Notes: generated by a model not told the origin, from the sequence alone. A DNA stretch of 20,120 nucleotides from Pseudomonadota bacterium (GCA_023428785.1 JAEYWU010000023.1:1-20120); one strand, 5' to 3'. Counted from the first letter of the stretch, positions 1 to 7,526 are shown. A program made the numbers and translations.

Positions 1-2
1 CC

Positions 3-1262
3 ATGACCGCCGAGCCCGCCTTCCAGTCCGACTTCCTGCGCACGCTCCGGGACCGCGGCTACATCCACCAGATCACCCACCCGGCCGAGCTCGACGAAGC
101 CGCCGCCACCGGCGTGATTTCCGCCTACATCGGCTTCGACGCCACCGCGCCCAGCCTCCACGTCGGCAGCCTGATCCAGATCATGATGCTGCGCCGCCTC
201 CAGCAGGCCGGGCATAAGCCCATCGTGCTGATGGGCGGCGGCACCACCAAGGTCGGCGACCCCACGGGCAAGGACGCCTCGCGCCCCCAGCTGACCGACG
301 AAACCATCCAGGCCAATATCGCCTCGATCCGCACCGTGTTCGAGCGCTTCCTGACCTTCGGCGACGGCCCGACCGACGCGGTCATGGTCGACAATGACGA
401 ATGGCTCTCGACCTACGGTTACATCCAGTTCCTGCGCGATTACGGCACGCATTTCACCGTCAACCGCATGCTCGCCTTTGACTCGGTCAAACTGCGCCTC
501 GAGCGCGAACAGCCGATGACCTTCCTCGAGTTCAACTACATGCTGATGCAGTCGGTGGACTTCCTCGAGCTCAACCGGGCGCGCAACGTCACCCTGCAGA
601 TGGGCGGCTCGGACCAGTGGGGCAACATCGTCTCGGGCGTCGACCTGGTCCGCCGCGTCGACCACAAGGCCGCCTTCGGCCTGACCACCCCCCTGCTGAC
701 CACCGCCTCGGGCGGCAAGATGGGCAAGACGGCCCAGGGCGCGGTCTGGCTCAACGCCGAACAGCTGTCGCCGTACGACTACTGGCAGTTCTGGCGCAAC
801 GTCGACGACGCCGACGTGGGCAAATTCCTGCGCCTGTTCACCGACCTGCCGCTCGACGAGATCGCGACGCTGGAAGCCCTGCCTGGCGCCGGCATCAACG
901 ACGCCAAGAAGGCCCTGGCCGACGCCGCGACCACCATGCTCCACGGCGCCGAGGCCGCCGCCCACGCCCGCGGCGCCGCCGAGGCCGCCTTCGAACAGGG
1001 CAAGCTCTCGGCCGACCTGCCCACAGTCGAGATCCCGCGTGACGAGGTGATCGGCGCCATGATCGCCGCCGTCGCCGCGCGCGCCGGCCTGACCGCCTCC
1101 AACGGCGAGGCCCGCCGTCTCGCCCAGGGCGGCGGCCTGCGCCTCAACGACGAAGCCATCGCCGACGGCGCCCGCCCGATCGAGGCCGCCGACATCAACG
1201 CCGACGGGGTGTTCAAGCTGGCGGCGGGCAAGAAGAAGATCGTGCTGGTGAGACCTGTTTAG
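3..1262 (+). CDS. tyrS: Tyrosyl-tRNA synthetase
   Basis: This class I aminoacyl-tRNA synthetase charges tRNA-Tyr with tyrosine in the cytoplasm. The 419-aa length is normal for bacterial TyrRS. The HIGH-type signature is HVGS at residues 53-56, just after the YIGFDATAPS segment that shapes the tyrosine pocket. The KMSKS-type loop is KMGKT at 239-243. The tyrosine-binding region includes QMGGSDQWGN near residue 200. The last ~70 residues form an S4-like RNA-binding domain (GEARRLAQGGGLRLN). The ATG lies two bases from the window edge, so its ribosome binding site and promoter cannot be seen. The stop is TAG, and a REP-like inverted repeat begins five bases after it. Identity is very secure; only the start is unverified. 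Confidence 0.97.
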   Translation: MTAEPAFQSDFLRTLRDRGYIHQITHPAELDEAAATGVISAYIGFDATAPSLHVGSLIQIMMLRRLQQAGHKPIVLMGGGTTKVGDPTGKDASRPQLTDETIQANIASIRTVFERFLTFGDGPTDAVMVDNDEWLSTYGYIQFLRDYGTHFTVNRMLAFDSVKLRLEREQPMTFLEFNYMLMQSVDFLELNRARNVTLQMGGSDQWGNIVSGVDLVRRVDHKAAFGLTTPLLTTASGGKMGKTAQGAVWLNAEQLSPYDYWQFWRNVDDADVGKFLRLFTDLPLDEIATLEALPGAGINDAKKALADAATTMLHGAEAAAHARGAAEAAFEQGKLSADLPTVEIPRDEVIGAMIAAVAARAGLTASNGEARRLAQGGGLRLNDEAIADGARPIEAADINADGVFKLAAGKKKIVLVRPV

Positions 1263-1266
1263 TGTT

Positions 1267-1403
1267 TCCGCTCATCCCGGCGAAAGCCGGGACCCGGTGC
1301 TTTGGGTGATGGAGCGGCGGGCGGAGAGGATGAACTGGTTGTCCTGATGCACGGGCGTCAGGCTGGACAGAACTGGGTCCCGGCTTTCGCCGGGATGAGC
1401 GGA
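1267..1403. repeat. REP-like inverted pair (REPIN-type element)
   Basis: Two copies of one 29-nt sequence lie in opposite orientation at 1267-1295 and 1375-1403, separated by 79 nt. The copies are perfect reverse complements. Each contains a self-complementary core, CCCGGC-GAAA-GCCGGG, a 6-bp stem closed by a GNRA-type tetraloop on the strand reading GAAA. Two inverted REP hairpins of this kind match the REPIN architecture spread by RAYT transposases in many proteobacteria. The element fills nearly the whole tyrS-bcp gap. The right copy runs into GCGGAGA, so it carries the Shine-Dalgarno of the next gene. No transposase gene is present in the window. A terminator-like role after tyrS is possible but there is no T-tract. 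Confidence 0.85.
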
Positions 1404-1411
1404 GAATTGGA

Positions 1412-1879
1412 ATGCCGGACATCACCGAAGGCCAGCCGGCCCCCGCCTTCGACATGGCGACCAGCGACGGCGGCCGCGTCTCCTCCGCCGCGCTGAACGG
1501 CAAGCCCTACGTCCTCTACTTCTATCCCAAGGCCGACACCCCCGGCTGCACCACCGAGGGTCAGGACTTCTCGGCCCTGGCCGACGACTTCGCCGCCGCT
1601 GGCGCGACCGTCATCGGCGTCTCCCGCGACGCGGTGAAGAAGCTGGACCGCTTCAAGGCCAAATATGACCTCAAGGTCGTCCTCGCCTCCGACGAGCCGG
1701 GCGAGGTCACCGAGGCGTTCGGCGTCTGGGTGGAGAAGTCGCTGTACGGCCGCACCTACATGGGCGTCGAGCGGGCCACCTTCCTGATCGACGCCGCCGG
1801 CGCGGTCCGCCGCGTCTGGCGGAAGGTTCGGGTTAAGGGACACGCCGTTGAAGTCTTGGACGCCGTCCGTTCGCTCTGA
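1412..1879 (+). CDS. bcp: Thioredoxin-dependent peroxiredoxin, Bcp/PrxQ type
   Basis: This is a 155-aa thiol peroxidase of the AhpC-TSA/Bcp family that reduces hydrogen peroxide and organic hydroperoxides in the cytoplasm. The active-site segment is YPKADTPGCT at 38-47, with the peroxidatic cysteine at C46. The PxxxT/SxxC signature of the family is present, and the supporting arginine should be among those in the GVERATFLID region (about 122-131). C46 is the only cysteine in the protein. The resolving cysteine that many Bcp proteins carry five residues later is missing, so this is a 1-Cys type that needs an external thiol. The ATG at 1412 has GGAG at 1401-1404, seven bases upstream and inside a REP copy. 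It may be read with tyrS or alone. Confidence 0.93.
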   Translation: MPDITEGQPAPAFDMATSDGGRVSSAALNGKPYVLYFYPKADTPGCTTEGQDFSALADDFAAAGATVIGVSRDAVKKLDRFKAKYDLKVVLASDEPGEVTEAFGVWVEKSLYGRTYMGVERATFLIDAAGAVRRVWRKVRVKGHAVEVLDAVRSL

Positions 1880-1881
1880 AT

Positions 1882-1967
1882 CCGGACGACTCCGGGTCGC
1901 TCTGAGATGTGACAGCCGGTCGGACAGATTCGCGGATACGCCTCTCAGGCGAAGAATGACCGCGAAT
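1882..1967. other. Nested hairpins after bcp
   Basis: Just after the bcp stop, CCGGA (1882-1886) pairs with TCCGG (1891-1895). Further on, ATTCGCGG (1928-1935) is the exact reverse complement of CCGCGAAT (1960-1967), and inside that pair CGCCT (1939-1943) and AGGCG (1947-1951) form a second perfect stem with a CTC loop. TCGCTCTGA occurs twice (1871-1879, where it ends bcp, and 1897-1905). No T-run follows either hairpin, so a classical intrinsic terminator is not supported. These could stabilise the bcp mRNA 3' end or be remnants of a repeat element. The role is unknown. Confidence 0.4.
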
Positions 1968-2002
1968 ACCCGCCATATTCAACTGAACGCCGTCGAGGAT
2001 GG

Positions 2003-2053
2003 TTAACAGACCGTAAACAGACTTGTCCCCAGCCCGAAAGGTGGCGCATAACC
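2003..2053 (+). promoter_or_regulatory. Candidate promoter with near-consensus CtrA box for the M23-bactofilin operon
   Basis: TTAA-N7-TAAA at 2003-2017 differs by one base from the CtrA full site TTAA-N7-TTAA of Caulobacterales. Immediately downstream lie TTGTCCC (2023-2029) and GCATAACC (2046-2053). These weakly resemble the Caulobacter housekeeping -35 and -10 boxes (TTGACGS and GCTANAWC), but the spacing is a little long. The site is in the right place to drive the M23 peptidase and bactofilin genes. This is inference from a short degenerate match and should be treated as a hint. Confidence 0.3.
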
Positions 2054-2080
2054 CTGCCCCGTACGTGGGGGCGTAGCGTA

Positions 2081-3232
2081 ATGACGAACCAGACGACTGG
2101 CGGAAGGTCTCTGATGGGTCGGTGGTTTCCGACCCGCTATGTCTATCTAAGGGACGGCGACGAGGTCCGGGCCTGGGCCCTGACCCCCGCGCGCCAGGCC
2201 GCCGGCGCCGTCGCCGCCGTTCTGGTCGGCGGCTGGTTCCTGCTGGCCTCGGGGGGTTTCGCCCTCGACCTCGTGAAGCAGAGCCGGGCGGACCAGACCG
2301 TCGCGCGCGCCCGGGCCGCCTCCGAACGCCTCAACGCCGACCTGCAGGCCCGCCTCGACAGCGCCGTCGTTCGCATGTCGGCCACCACCGGCTCGCTCGA
2401 GGACATGGCCCAGATGGTCGAGCGCCGGCACGCGGCCCTGACCCAGGTGATGGGCATGTTCCACGGCGTCGAGGGCGCCGAGGCCGCCCTGGCCCCCGCC
2501 TCCCCGCTCGATCCGGGCGAACACGCCCCGGTGCAGCGCATCCTCGCCGTGCGCATGGACCAGGAGCGGTTGATCGACCGCGCCGAGACCGTGGCCCAGA
2601 CCCGGGCCGAGCGCCTGCGCCTGGCCTTCCGGCTGGCCGGTCTGAACCCTTCGGCCTATGCGCCCCGCGGCGGCGCCGGCCTGGGCGGCCCGCTGGTCGA
2701 GGCCCGGGATCCCCGCGCCCTGGCCGCCATTCTCGATGTCGACGAGGCCTTCGCCGTCCGCATCCGCCGCGCCGCCGACAACCTGTCCGACATGCGCGGC
2801 CTGGCCGACGCCGCCGAGGGCGTGCCCTTCCACCGCCCGGCCGACGCCCGCACCACCTCGGGCTTCGGCGTGCGCTTCGATCCGTTCAACAGCCGCCCGG
2901 CCCTGCATCAGGGACAGGACTTCGCGGCGGCCCTGAACACCCCGATCCGCGCCCCCGCGCCCGGCGTCGTCTCCTTCGTCGGGGTGCGTTCAGGGTATGG
3001 CAACACCGTCGAGATAGACCATGGCCGCGGTTTCAAGACGCGTTACGCCCATCTGAACTCCATGGCCGTCCGCCCCGGCCAGCGCGTCGCGCTGGGGCAA
3101 CGCATCGGCGCCATGGGCACGACCGGACGCTCCACCGGCGTTCACCTGCACTACGAGGTGTGGATGGACGGCCGCCCGCAAAACCCCGCCCGCTTTCTGA
3201 GAGCCGGAGACCAACTTGTTCAACAGGACTAA
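2081..3232 (+). CDS. Membrane-anchored M23 (LytM) peptidoglycan endopeptidase, LmdC-like
   Basis: This 383-aa protein is predicted to cut peptide cross-links of peptidoglycan in the periplasm. In order it has a short cytoplasmic tail (1-38, with YVYLRDGDEVRAW), one membrane segment (about 39-62), a helical and probably coiled-coil stretch (about 70-190) and a C-terminal LytM domain (about 255-375). The zinc and catalytic motifs are complete: HQGQD (H276, D280), H324 in YAH and HLH (H355, H357). The next gene is a bactofilin and overlaps it by 17 nt. This is the arrangement of LmdC/BacA pairs described in stalked alphaproteobacteria, where the cytoplasmic tail links the enzyme to the bactofilin polymer. 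A second in-frame ATG at 2114 has a much better Shine-Dalgarno (GGAAGG, 2102-2107, 6-nt spacing), so the true protein may be 372 aa. The family call is secure and the LmdC assignment is inferred. Confidence 0.9.
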   Translation: MTNQTTGGRSLMGRWFPTRYVYLRDGDEVRAWALTPARQAAGAVAAVLVGGWFLLASGGFALDLVKQSRADQTVARARAASERLNADLQARLDSAVVRMSATTGSLEDMAQMVERRHAALTQVMGMFHGVEGAEAALAPASPLDPGEHAPVQRILAVRMDQERLIDRAETVAQTRAERLRLAFRLAGLNPSAYAPRGGAGLGGPLVEARDPRALAAILDVDEAFAVRIRRAADNLSDMRGLADAAEGVPFHRPADARTTSGFGVRFDPFNSRPALHQGQDFAAALNTPIRAPAPGVVSFVGVRSGYGNTVEIDHGRGFKTRYAHLNSMAVRPGQRVALGQRIGAMGTTGRSTGVHLHYEVWMDGRPQNPARFLRAGDQLVQQD

Positions 3233-3761
3233 ATCCCCCGCCCCGCAGCCCCGCTCCGAAACGGGCTCCGCCATCCCGCCGCTTCCGGACCTGCCCGCGC
3301 CGAACGCCCAGACGGCCCCGGCCGGCGGCGCCCGGCCGGCCACCCCGACGGCGTCGCAGCGCGGCCTGTCGACCCTCTCCTCCGACCTGCAGTTCGACGG
3401 CAGCATCTCGGGCGGCGGCGATCTCCAGATCGACGGCGCCATCAAGGGCGAGGTCCGCGTCGGCCGGCTGATCGTCGGCGAGACCGGCGCGGTCGAGGGC
3501 GGCGTCTCGGCCGACTATGTCGAGGTCCGCGGCCGTGTCGTCGGCAATGTCTCGGGCAAGCAGGTCAAGCTGATCGCCACCGCCTACGTCGACGGCGACA
3601 TCACCGCCGAACAGCTGTCGATCGACATCGGCGCCTATTTCCAGGGACGCGTCCTGCAGGGCCGCCGCGAGGCCCCCGCCGCCCCCGCCGCCGCGCCCAA
3701 GACCACGGCCGCTCCGGCCGAGCCCGAGCCGCAGATCATCGACATGAAGCCGGTGGCGTAG
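3216..3761 (+). CDS. Bactofilin (BacA/BacB family)
   Basis: This is a 181-aa polymer-forming cytoskeletal protein (DUF583/PF04519). The central ~100 residues (about 50-150) are the right-handed beta-helix core with its regular short repeats (FDGSISGGGDLQIDGAIKG, then VGRLIVGETGAVEGGVSADY). The flanks are disordered: a proline-rich head (1-45) and an Ala/Pro-rich tail (150-181), as is usual for bactofilins. The start is TTG at 3216, giving MFNRTKS. It is supported by GGAGA at 3206-3210 with 5-nt spacing, and it lies inside the upstream M23 gene, which suggests translational coupling. In Caulobacter, bactofilins recruit a cell-wall synthase to the stalk base; in related budding bacteria they work with an M23 enzyme. 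A joint role in local wall growth is inferred here. Whether it is BacA or BacB cannot be told from the sequence alone. Confidence 0.93.
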   Translation: MFNRTKSPAPQPRSETGSAIPPLPDLPAPNAQTAPAGGARPATPTASQRGLSTLSSDLQFDGSISGGGDLQIDGAIKGEVRVGRLIVGETGAVEGGVSADYVEVRGRVVGNVSGKQVKLIATAYVDGDITAEQLSIDIGAYFQGRVLQGRREAPAAPAAAPKTTAAPAEPEPQIIDMKPVA

Positions 3762-3930
3762 GAGTGATTAGCGGCTAGTGGCCGGTGGCTGGCCGCCGCC
3801 GGTGCGACCGGCCGTCCTGCGACGCCATTCCGCCGACAGGGCGCGGGAGCAGCTCCACGGCCGGCGGAGGGGCGACGCAGGCCTCACGGCTCCGCAGGCG
3901 GTGGCCAGCCACTAGCCACTAGCCACTCCC
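3762..3930. repeat. Fold-back element with terminal CTAGTGG heptad repeats
   Basis: The whole gap between the convergent bactofilin and prfB genes is one imperfect fold-back. The left end (3761-3794) reads as GGAGTGA followed by TTAGCGG, CTAGTGG, CCGGTGG and CTGGCC. The reverse complement of the right end (3903-3929) reads GGAGTGG, CTAGTGG, CTAGTGG and CTGGCC, one heptad shorter. Inside, CCTGCGACGCC (3816-3826) matches the reverse complement of 3871-3881 at 10 of 11 positions. The pairs 3794/3903 and 3816/3881 share one symmetry centre. The middle holds GGAGC-A-GCTCC (3846-3856). It begins at one stop codon and ends directly before the other. It may act as a bidirectional terminator or be a MITE-like insertion; no ORF or T-tract is present. 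Confidence 0.7.
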
Positions 3931-5053
3931 CTATTCCACCGTGCTCCCGCGCGTCTCGCCCACCCGCGCCGCCAGCGCCGCGCCCATGAACGTGTCGAGG
4001 TCGCCGTCCAGAACCCCCTGCGTATCCGACGTCTCGACGTTGGTGCGCAGGTCCTTGACCATCTGATAGGGCTGCAGGACGTAGGACCGGATCTGGTGGC
4101 CCCAGCCGATGTCGGTCTTGGCGTCGGCCAGCGCCTGGGCCGCAGCCTCGCGTTTCTGCAGTTCCAGTTCGTACAGGCGCGCGCGCAGCATCTTCCACGC
4201 CTGCTCGCGGTTCTGGTGTTGCGACCGGCCGGCCTGACAGGCCACCACCGTATTGGTCGGAATGTGCGTCAGGCGCACCGCCGAGTCTGTCTTGTTGACG
4301 TGCTGACCGCCCGAGCCCGAGGCCCGATAGGTGTCGGTGCGCACGTCCGACGGATTGATGTCGATCTCGATAGCGTCATCCACCACCGGCGAGACACCCA
4401 CCGAGGCGAACGAGGTGTGGCGTTTGGCGGCCGCGTCATAGGGGCTGATGCGCACCAAGCGGTGCACGCCGGATTCCGACTTCAGCCAGCCATAGGCGTT
4501 GGGACCTTCCACCAGAATGGTGGCAGACTTGATGCCGGCCTGGTCGCCGTCTTCCCCGGCCTCGATCGTGACCTCATAGCCATGCGCCTTGGCCCAGCGG
4601 GTGTACATGCGCAGCAGCATCCCGGCCCAGTCACACGACTCCGTGCCGCCGGCGCCGGAGTTCACTTCCAGATAGGCGTCGTTGCCGTCCGCCTCACCCG
4701 ACAACAGGGCTTCAAGCTCGGCGCGGGCAGCGCGTTCCTTGATGGTCTTGAGCTGGGCGCGGGCGTCTTCGAGGGCCGCCTCATCGCCCTCCTCATCGGC
4801 CATGTCCGCGAGCATCACGGCCTCTTCCAGGCCAGTCTTCATGTCGTGGACCGCGCCGATCTGGTCGGCCAGGCGCGAGCGTTCGCGGCTGACAGCCTGG
4901 GCATGGTCGGGGTCGTCCCACAGCGTCGGATCCTCGACGCGGGCGTTCAGCTCATCGAGCTTTCTTAGAGCGACGTCCCAGTCAAAGACGCCTCCTGAGC
5001 AGAGCGAGGCTCTGCTCGATGTCGGCCTGGGCGGCCTCGACATCCGGTCTCAT
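3931..5053 (-). CDS. prfB: Peptide chain release factor 2, read through a +1 programmed frameshift
   Basis: RF2 recognises UGA and UAA stop codons and releases the finished peptide. The coding sequence is in two frames. The ATG at 5053 (GGAG at 5064-5061, 7-nt spacing) gives 23 codons (MRPDVEAAQADIEQ...LRRRL) ending at an in-frame TGA (4984-4982). A +1 slip on CTT then continues with DWDVALRKLDE to TAG at 3933-3931, about 373 aa in all, close to the 365 of E. coli. Motifs in the full product are the codon-recognition tripeptide SPY at 203-205 (the SPF position) and the catalytic GGQ at 248-250 in SGSGGQHVNKTDSAVR. It is the last gene of an amiC-mrcA-prfB run, 37 nt after mrcA. An uninterrupted reading frame can be opened from an ATG at 5043, but it has no proper binding site and loses the conserved N-terminus. 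Confidence 0.96.
4981..4996 (-). promoter_or_regulatory. prfB: prfB +1 programmed ribosomal frameshift site
   Basis: On the coding strand the site reads AGGAGG CGT CTT TGA C. It has the three classical parts. The internal Shine-Dalgarno AGGAGG (4996-4991) is a full anti-SD match and stronger than the AGGGGG of E. coli. It lies three bases before the slippery CTT (4987-4985), and the poorly terminating TGA-C follows (4984-4981). When RF2 is scarce, the slow TGA lets the ribosome slip +1 onto GAC and make RF2, which is autogenous control. The mechanism is established for prfB in other bacteria; here the sequence match is exact in layout. Confidence 0.95.
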
Positions 5054-5090
5054 GGTCATTCTCCAGAATGCGGAGGGGCCAGATAGGCCC

Positions 5091-7526
5091 TCAGTACAGT
5101 CCGCTCAAGTCCTCGGGGGGATCGTTGCGGGGCGGCGGAGCGGCCGTAGGCGGCGCCGGGGGCTGCTCGTCCGGCGGCACGCGCGGTCCGGGATTGTAAG
5201 GCACCCCATCGACCGGCGCATAGGTCGGGCGCTCGCCAGCCTCGCGGACTTCCTCTTCCTCACGGCGGCGCAGGGCCTCGGAGCCGGGACGGAACGCCTC
5301 TTCAATGCCGTTCACATTGCGCCAGATGGCGTTCTGCGGCCGGGCGAACTCCAGCACCGGACGGCCGCGCATGGCCTCCTGCATAAAGTCCACGAAGATC
5401 GGCACGGCGGCCGTACCGCCCGCCTCGCCCGAACCCAGCGAACGGTTGTCGTCGAAGCCGACGAAGACGCCCACGATCAGGTCCGGCGTGTAGCCGACGA
5501 ACCAGGCCGAACGGTATTCATTGGTGGTGCCGGTCTTGCCCGCGACCGGACGCTCCAGCACCCGGGCCCGCGTGGCCGTGCCACGCTGAACGACGCCTTC
5601 CAGCATTGAGGTGATCTGATAGGCCGTGATCGGGTCCATGACCTGCTCGCCACGCGGCGTGACTCGCGGGCTTTCGCGGCCATCGAAGTTGCGATCACAG
5701 GTCCGGCAAAGGCGCGCTGGATCCAGGTCCTCTTCGGCGCTCCATATGGTGCGGCCGTTACGGTCCTGAACCAGTTCGATCAGGTGCGGGCGCACCCGAC
5801 GGCCGCCATTGGCGAAGGCCGCATAGGCGCCGGTCAGGCGCAGCGGCGTCGTCTCTCCCGCGCCGAGAGCCATCGACAGCACCGGCTCCATGTCGTCGAC
5901 CACGCCATAGCGGATCGCGTCGTCACGGATGCGCTCCATCCCGATCCGCTGCGCCAGGCGCACCGTCATGGCGTTGCGCGACAGCTCCAGGCCGCGCCTG
6001 AGCGTCGTCGGGCCATAGTAGCGTCGGCTGTAGTTCTGCGGGCTCCATCGCCGGCCACCCGCGCCGATCAGGCTGATGGGGCCGTCAACGATAATCGAGG
6101 TCGGATTGAAGTCCGTCTCCAGCGCCGAGGCGTAGACGAACGGCTTGAAGGCCGAGCCGGGCTGACGCATCGCCTGGGTGGCGCGGTTGAAGCTCGATAG
6201 CGAATAGGAATAACCGCCCACCATCGCGACCACCCGGCCCGACCAAGGCTCGACCGCGACCAGGGCGCCGTTGACCGCAGGCACCTGCCGCAGGCCGTAC
6301 TCGCCGCTTTCCAGACGCTCGACGAAGATCAGGTCGCCGACCTCAAGGCCGGCTCCAGCCCTGGCCCACGCCAGGTCCGCGCTGACCAGCTGACCCTCTG
6401 AGCCGTCTTCGGCCAGCATCACACCGCCGGACGTCGAGGTCACCACCGCCGAGCGCCACGCGCGGCGTTCGGAAGCCGGGCTCTCGGCCTGCGCGCGCTC
6501 CTGCCAGCCTTCGGTGATTTCGGTTTGACCCCAGGCGCCGCGCCAGCCGTGGCGGCGATCGTACCCTTCCAGGCCCCGCATCAGGGCGTCGCGCGCCATG
6601 GACTGCAGGCGTGGATCCAGGGTCGTGCGCATGTAGTAGCCGCCCCGGTTCACATCCTGGCCCCAGGTCTGCAGGGCGATGCGGCGGGCTTCCTCCACGA
6701 AATAGTCGGCGTCCTCATAGTCGGAGCGGCGCGGCGCATCGCGCACCACCAGCGGCGTCTGGGTCGCCTCGGCCAGCTGGGCGTCAGTCAGCCAGCCCAG
6801 TTCGTGCATCTGGCCCAGCACCCAGTCCCGGCGGCCGACGGCGGCGCCGGTGTTGCGGCGGGGGTGATAGTTGCTCGGCCCCTTGGGCAGGGCGGCCAGG
6901 AAGGCGGCCTCGGCGGGCGTGAGTTCGTCCAGCGACTTGCCGAAGTAGTTGTAGGCCGCCGCGGCCACGCCATAGGAGCGGTAGCCGAGGAAAATCTCGT
7001 TCAGGTACAGTTCGAGGATCTGCTCCTTGCTCAGCACGGCCTCGAGCCGCTGGGCCAGGATCGCTTCGCGGACCTTTCGCCCGATCGTCGAATCACTGGT
7101 CAGCAGGACGTTCTTGGCGACCTGCTGGGTGATCGTCGAACCGCCCTCGAGGCGGCGGCCCCGCACGAAGTTGGCGACATTGTTGATCATCGCCCGGCCC
7201 AGGCCCGCGACATCGACGCCGCCGTGCTGGAAGAAGTGTTTGTCCTCAGCCGCCAGGAAGGCCTGGATCACGACCGGCGGAATCTCTTCATAGGGCACGA
7301 AGATCCTGCGTTCCTGAGAGAATTCCCCGATCAGGGTGCCGTCCCAGGCATAGACACGGGTCGCCGTCGGCGGCCGGTACTCCGCCAGTTCGCCGGCGTC
7401 CGGAAGGTCGTGGAACAAGTAGGCGGTGTAAATCGCCAGGACCATGCCCGCGAGGGCCACGGCGCCCAGGACCGCGATCCCGGCCATGACGAACCAACGC
7501 TCGGCTGTCTGCACGTCCAACTCCAT
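5091..7526 (-). CDS. mrcA: Bifunctional penicillin-binding protein 1A
   Basis: This 811-aa class A PBP polymerises lipid II into glycan strands and cross-links them in the periplasm. The N-terminal membrane anchor is at about 15-37. The GT51 glycosyltransferase domain follows with EDKHFFQHGGVD (catalytic E94), GGSTITQQ (128-135) and the KVREAILAQRLE helix (151-162). An OB-like insert occupies about 320-415. The transpeptidase domain has SAFK (S458 nucleophile, K461), SRN (516-518) and KTGTT (664-668). A CxxC pair (C607, C610) lies before the KTG motif, and the last ~30 residues are proline-rich. The ATG at 7526 is the first possible start, since TAA lies upstream in frame; its binding site (GGGA) is poor. 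The gene follows amiC by 65 nt and precedes prfB by 37 nt, which suggests one transcript. The gene is also called ponA or pbp1A. Confidence 0.96.
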   Translation of the reverse strand: MELDVQTAERWFVMAGIAVLGAVALAGMVLAIYTAYLFHDLPDAGELAEYRPPTATRVYAWDGTLIGEFSQERRIFVPYEEIPPVVIQAFLAAEDKHFFQHGGVDVAGLGRAMINNVANFVRGRRLEGGSTITQQVAKNVLLTSDSTIGRKVREAILAQRLEAVLSKEQILELYLNEIFLGYRSYGVAAAAYNYFGKSLDELTPAEAAFLAALPKGPSNYHPRRNTGAAVGRRDWVLGQMHELGWLTDAQLAEATQTPLVVRDAPRRSDYEDADYFVEEARRIALQTWGQDVNRGGYYMRTTLDPRLQSMARDALMRGLEGYDRRHGWRGAWGQTEITEGWQERAQAESPASERRAWRSAVVTSTSGGVMLAEDGSEGQLVSADLAWARAGAGLEVGDLIFVERLESGEYGLRQVPAVNGALVAVEPWSGRVVAMVGGYSYSLSSFNRATQAMRQPGSAFKPFVYASALETDFNPTSIIVDGPISLIGAGGRRWSPQNYSRRYYGPTTLRRGLELSRNAMTVRLAQRIGMERIRDDAIRYGVVDDMEPVLSMALGAGETTPLRLTGAYAAFANGGRRVRPHLIELVQDRNGRTIWSAEEDLDPARLCRTCDRNFDGRESPRVTPRGEQVMDPITAYQITSMLEGVVQRGTATRARVLERPVAGKTGTTNEYRSAWFVGYTPDLIVGVFVGFDDNRSLGSGEAGGTAAVPIFVDFMQEAMRGRPVLEFARPQNAIWRNVNGIEEAFRPGSEALRRREEEEVREAGERPTYAPVDGVPYNPGPRVPPDEQPPAPPTAAPPPRNDPPEDLSGLY

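Noticed and set aside
2122..3471. 449-codon + frame overlapping the M23 and bactofilin genes
   Set aside because: The translation is almost all Arg/Pro/Gly, typical of an off-frame reading of high-GC DNA; both overlapped genes have complete motifs.
4096..4968. 290-codon + frame antisense to prfB
   Set aside because: It lies opposite a conserved gene with GGQ and SPY motifs and has no domain of its own.
3931..5043. Uninterrupted prfB reading from ATG 5043
   Set aside because: Its first 20 residues are an off-frame reading of the true N-terminus, and the frameshift signal and a well-spaced Shine-Dalgarno before 5053 support the joined product.
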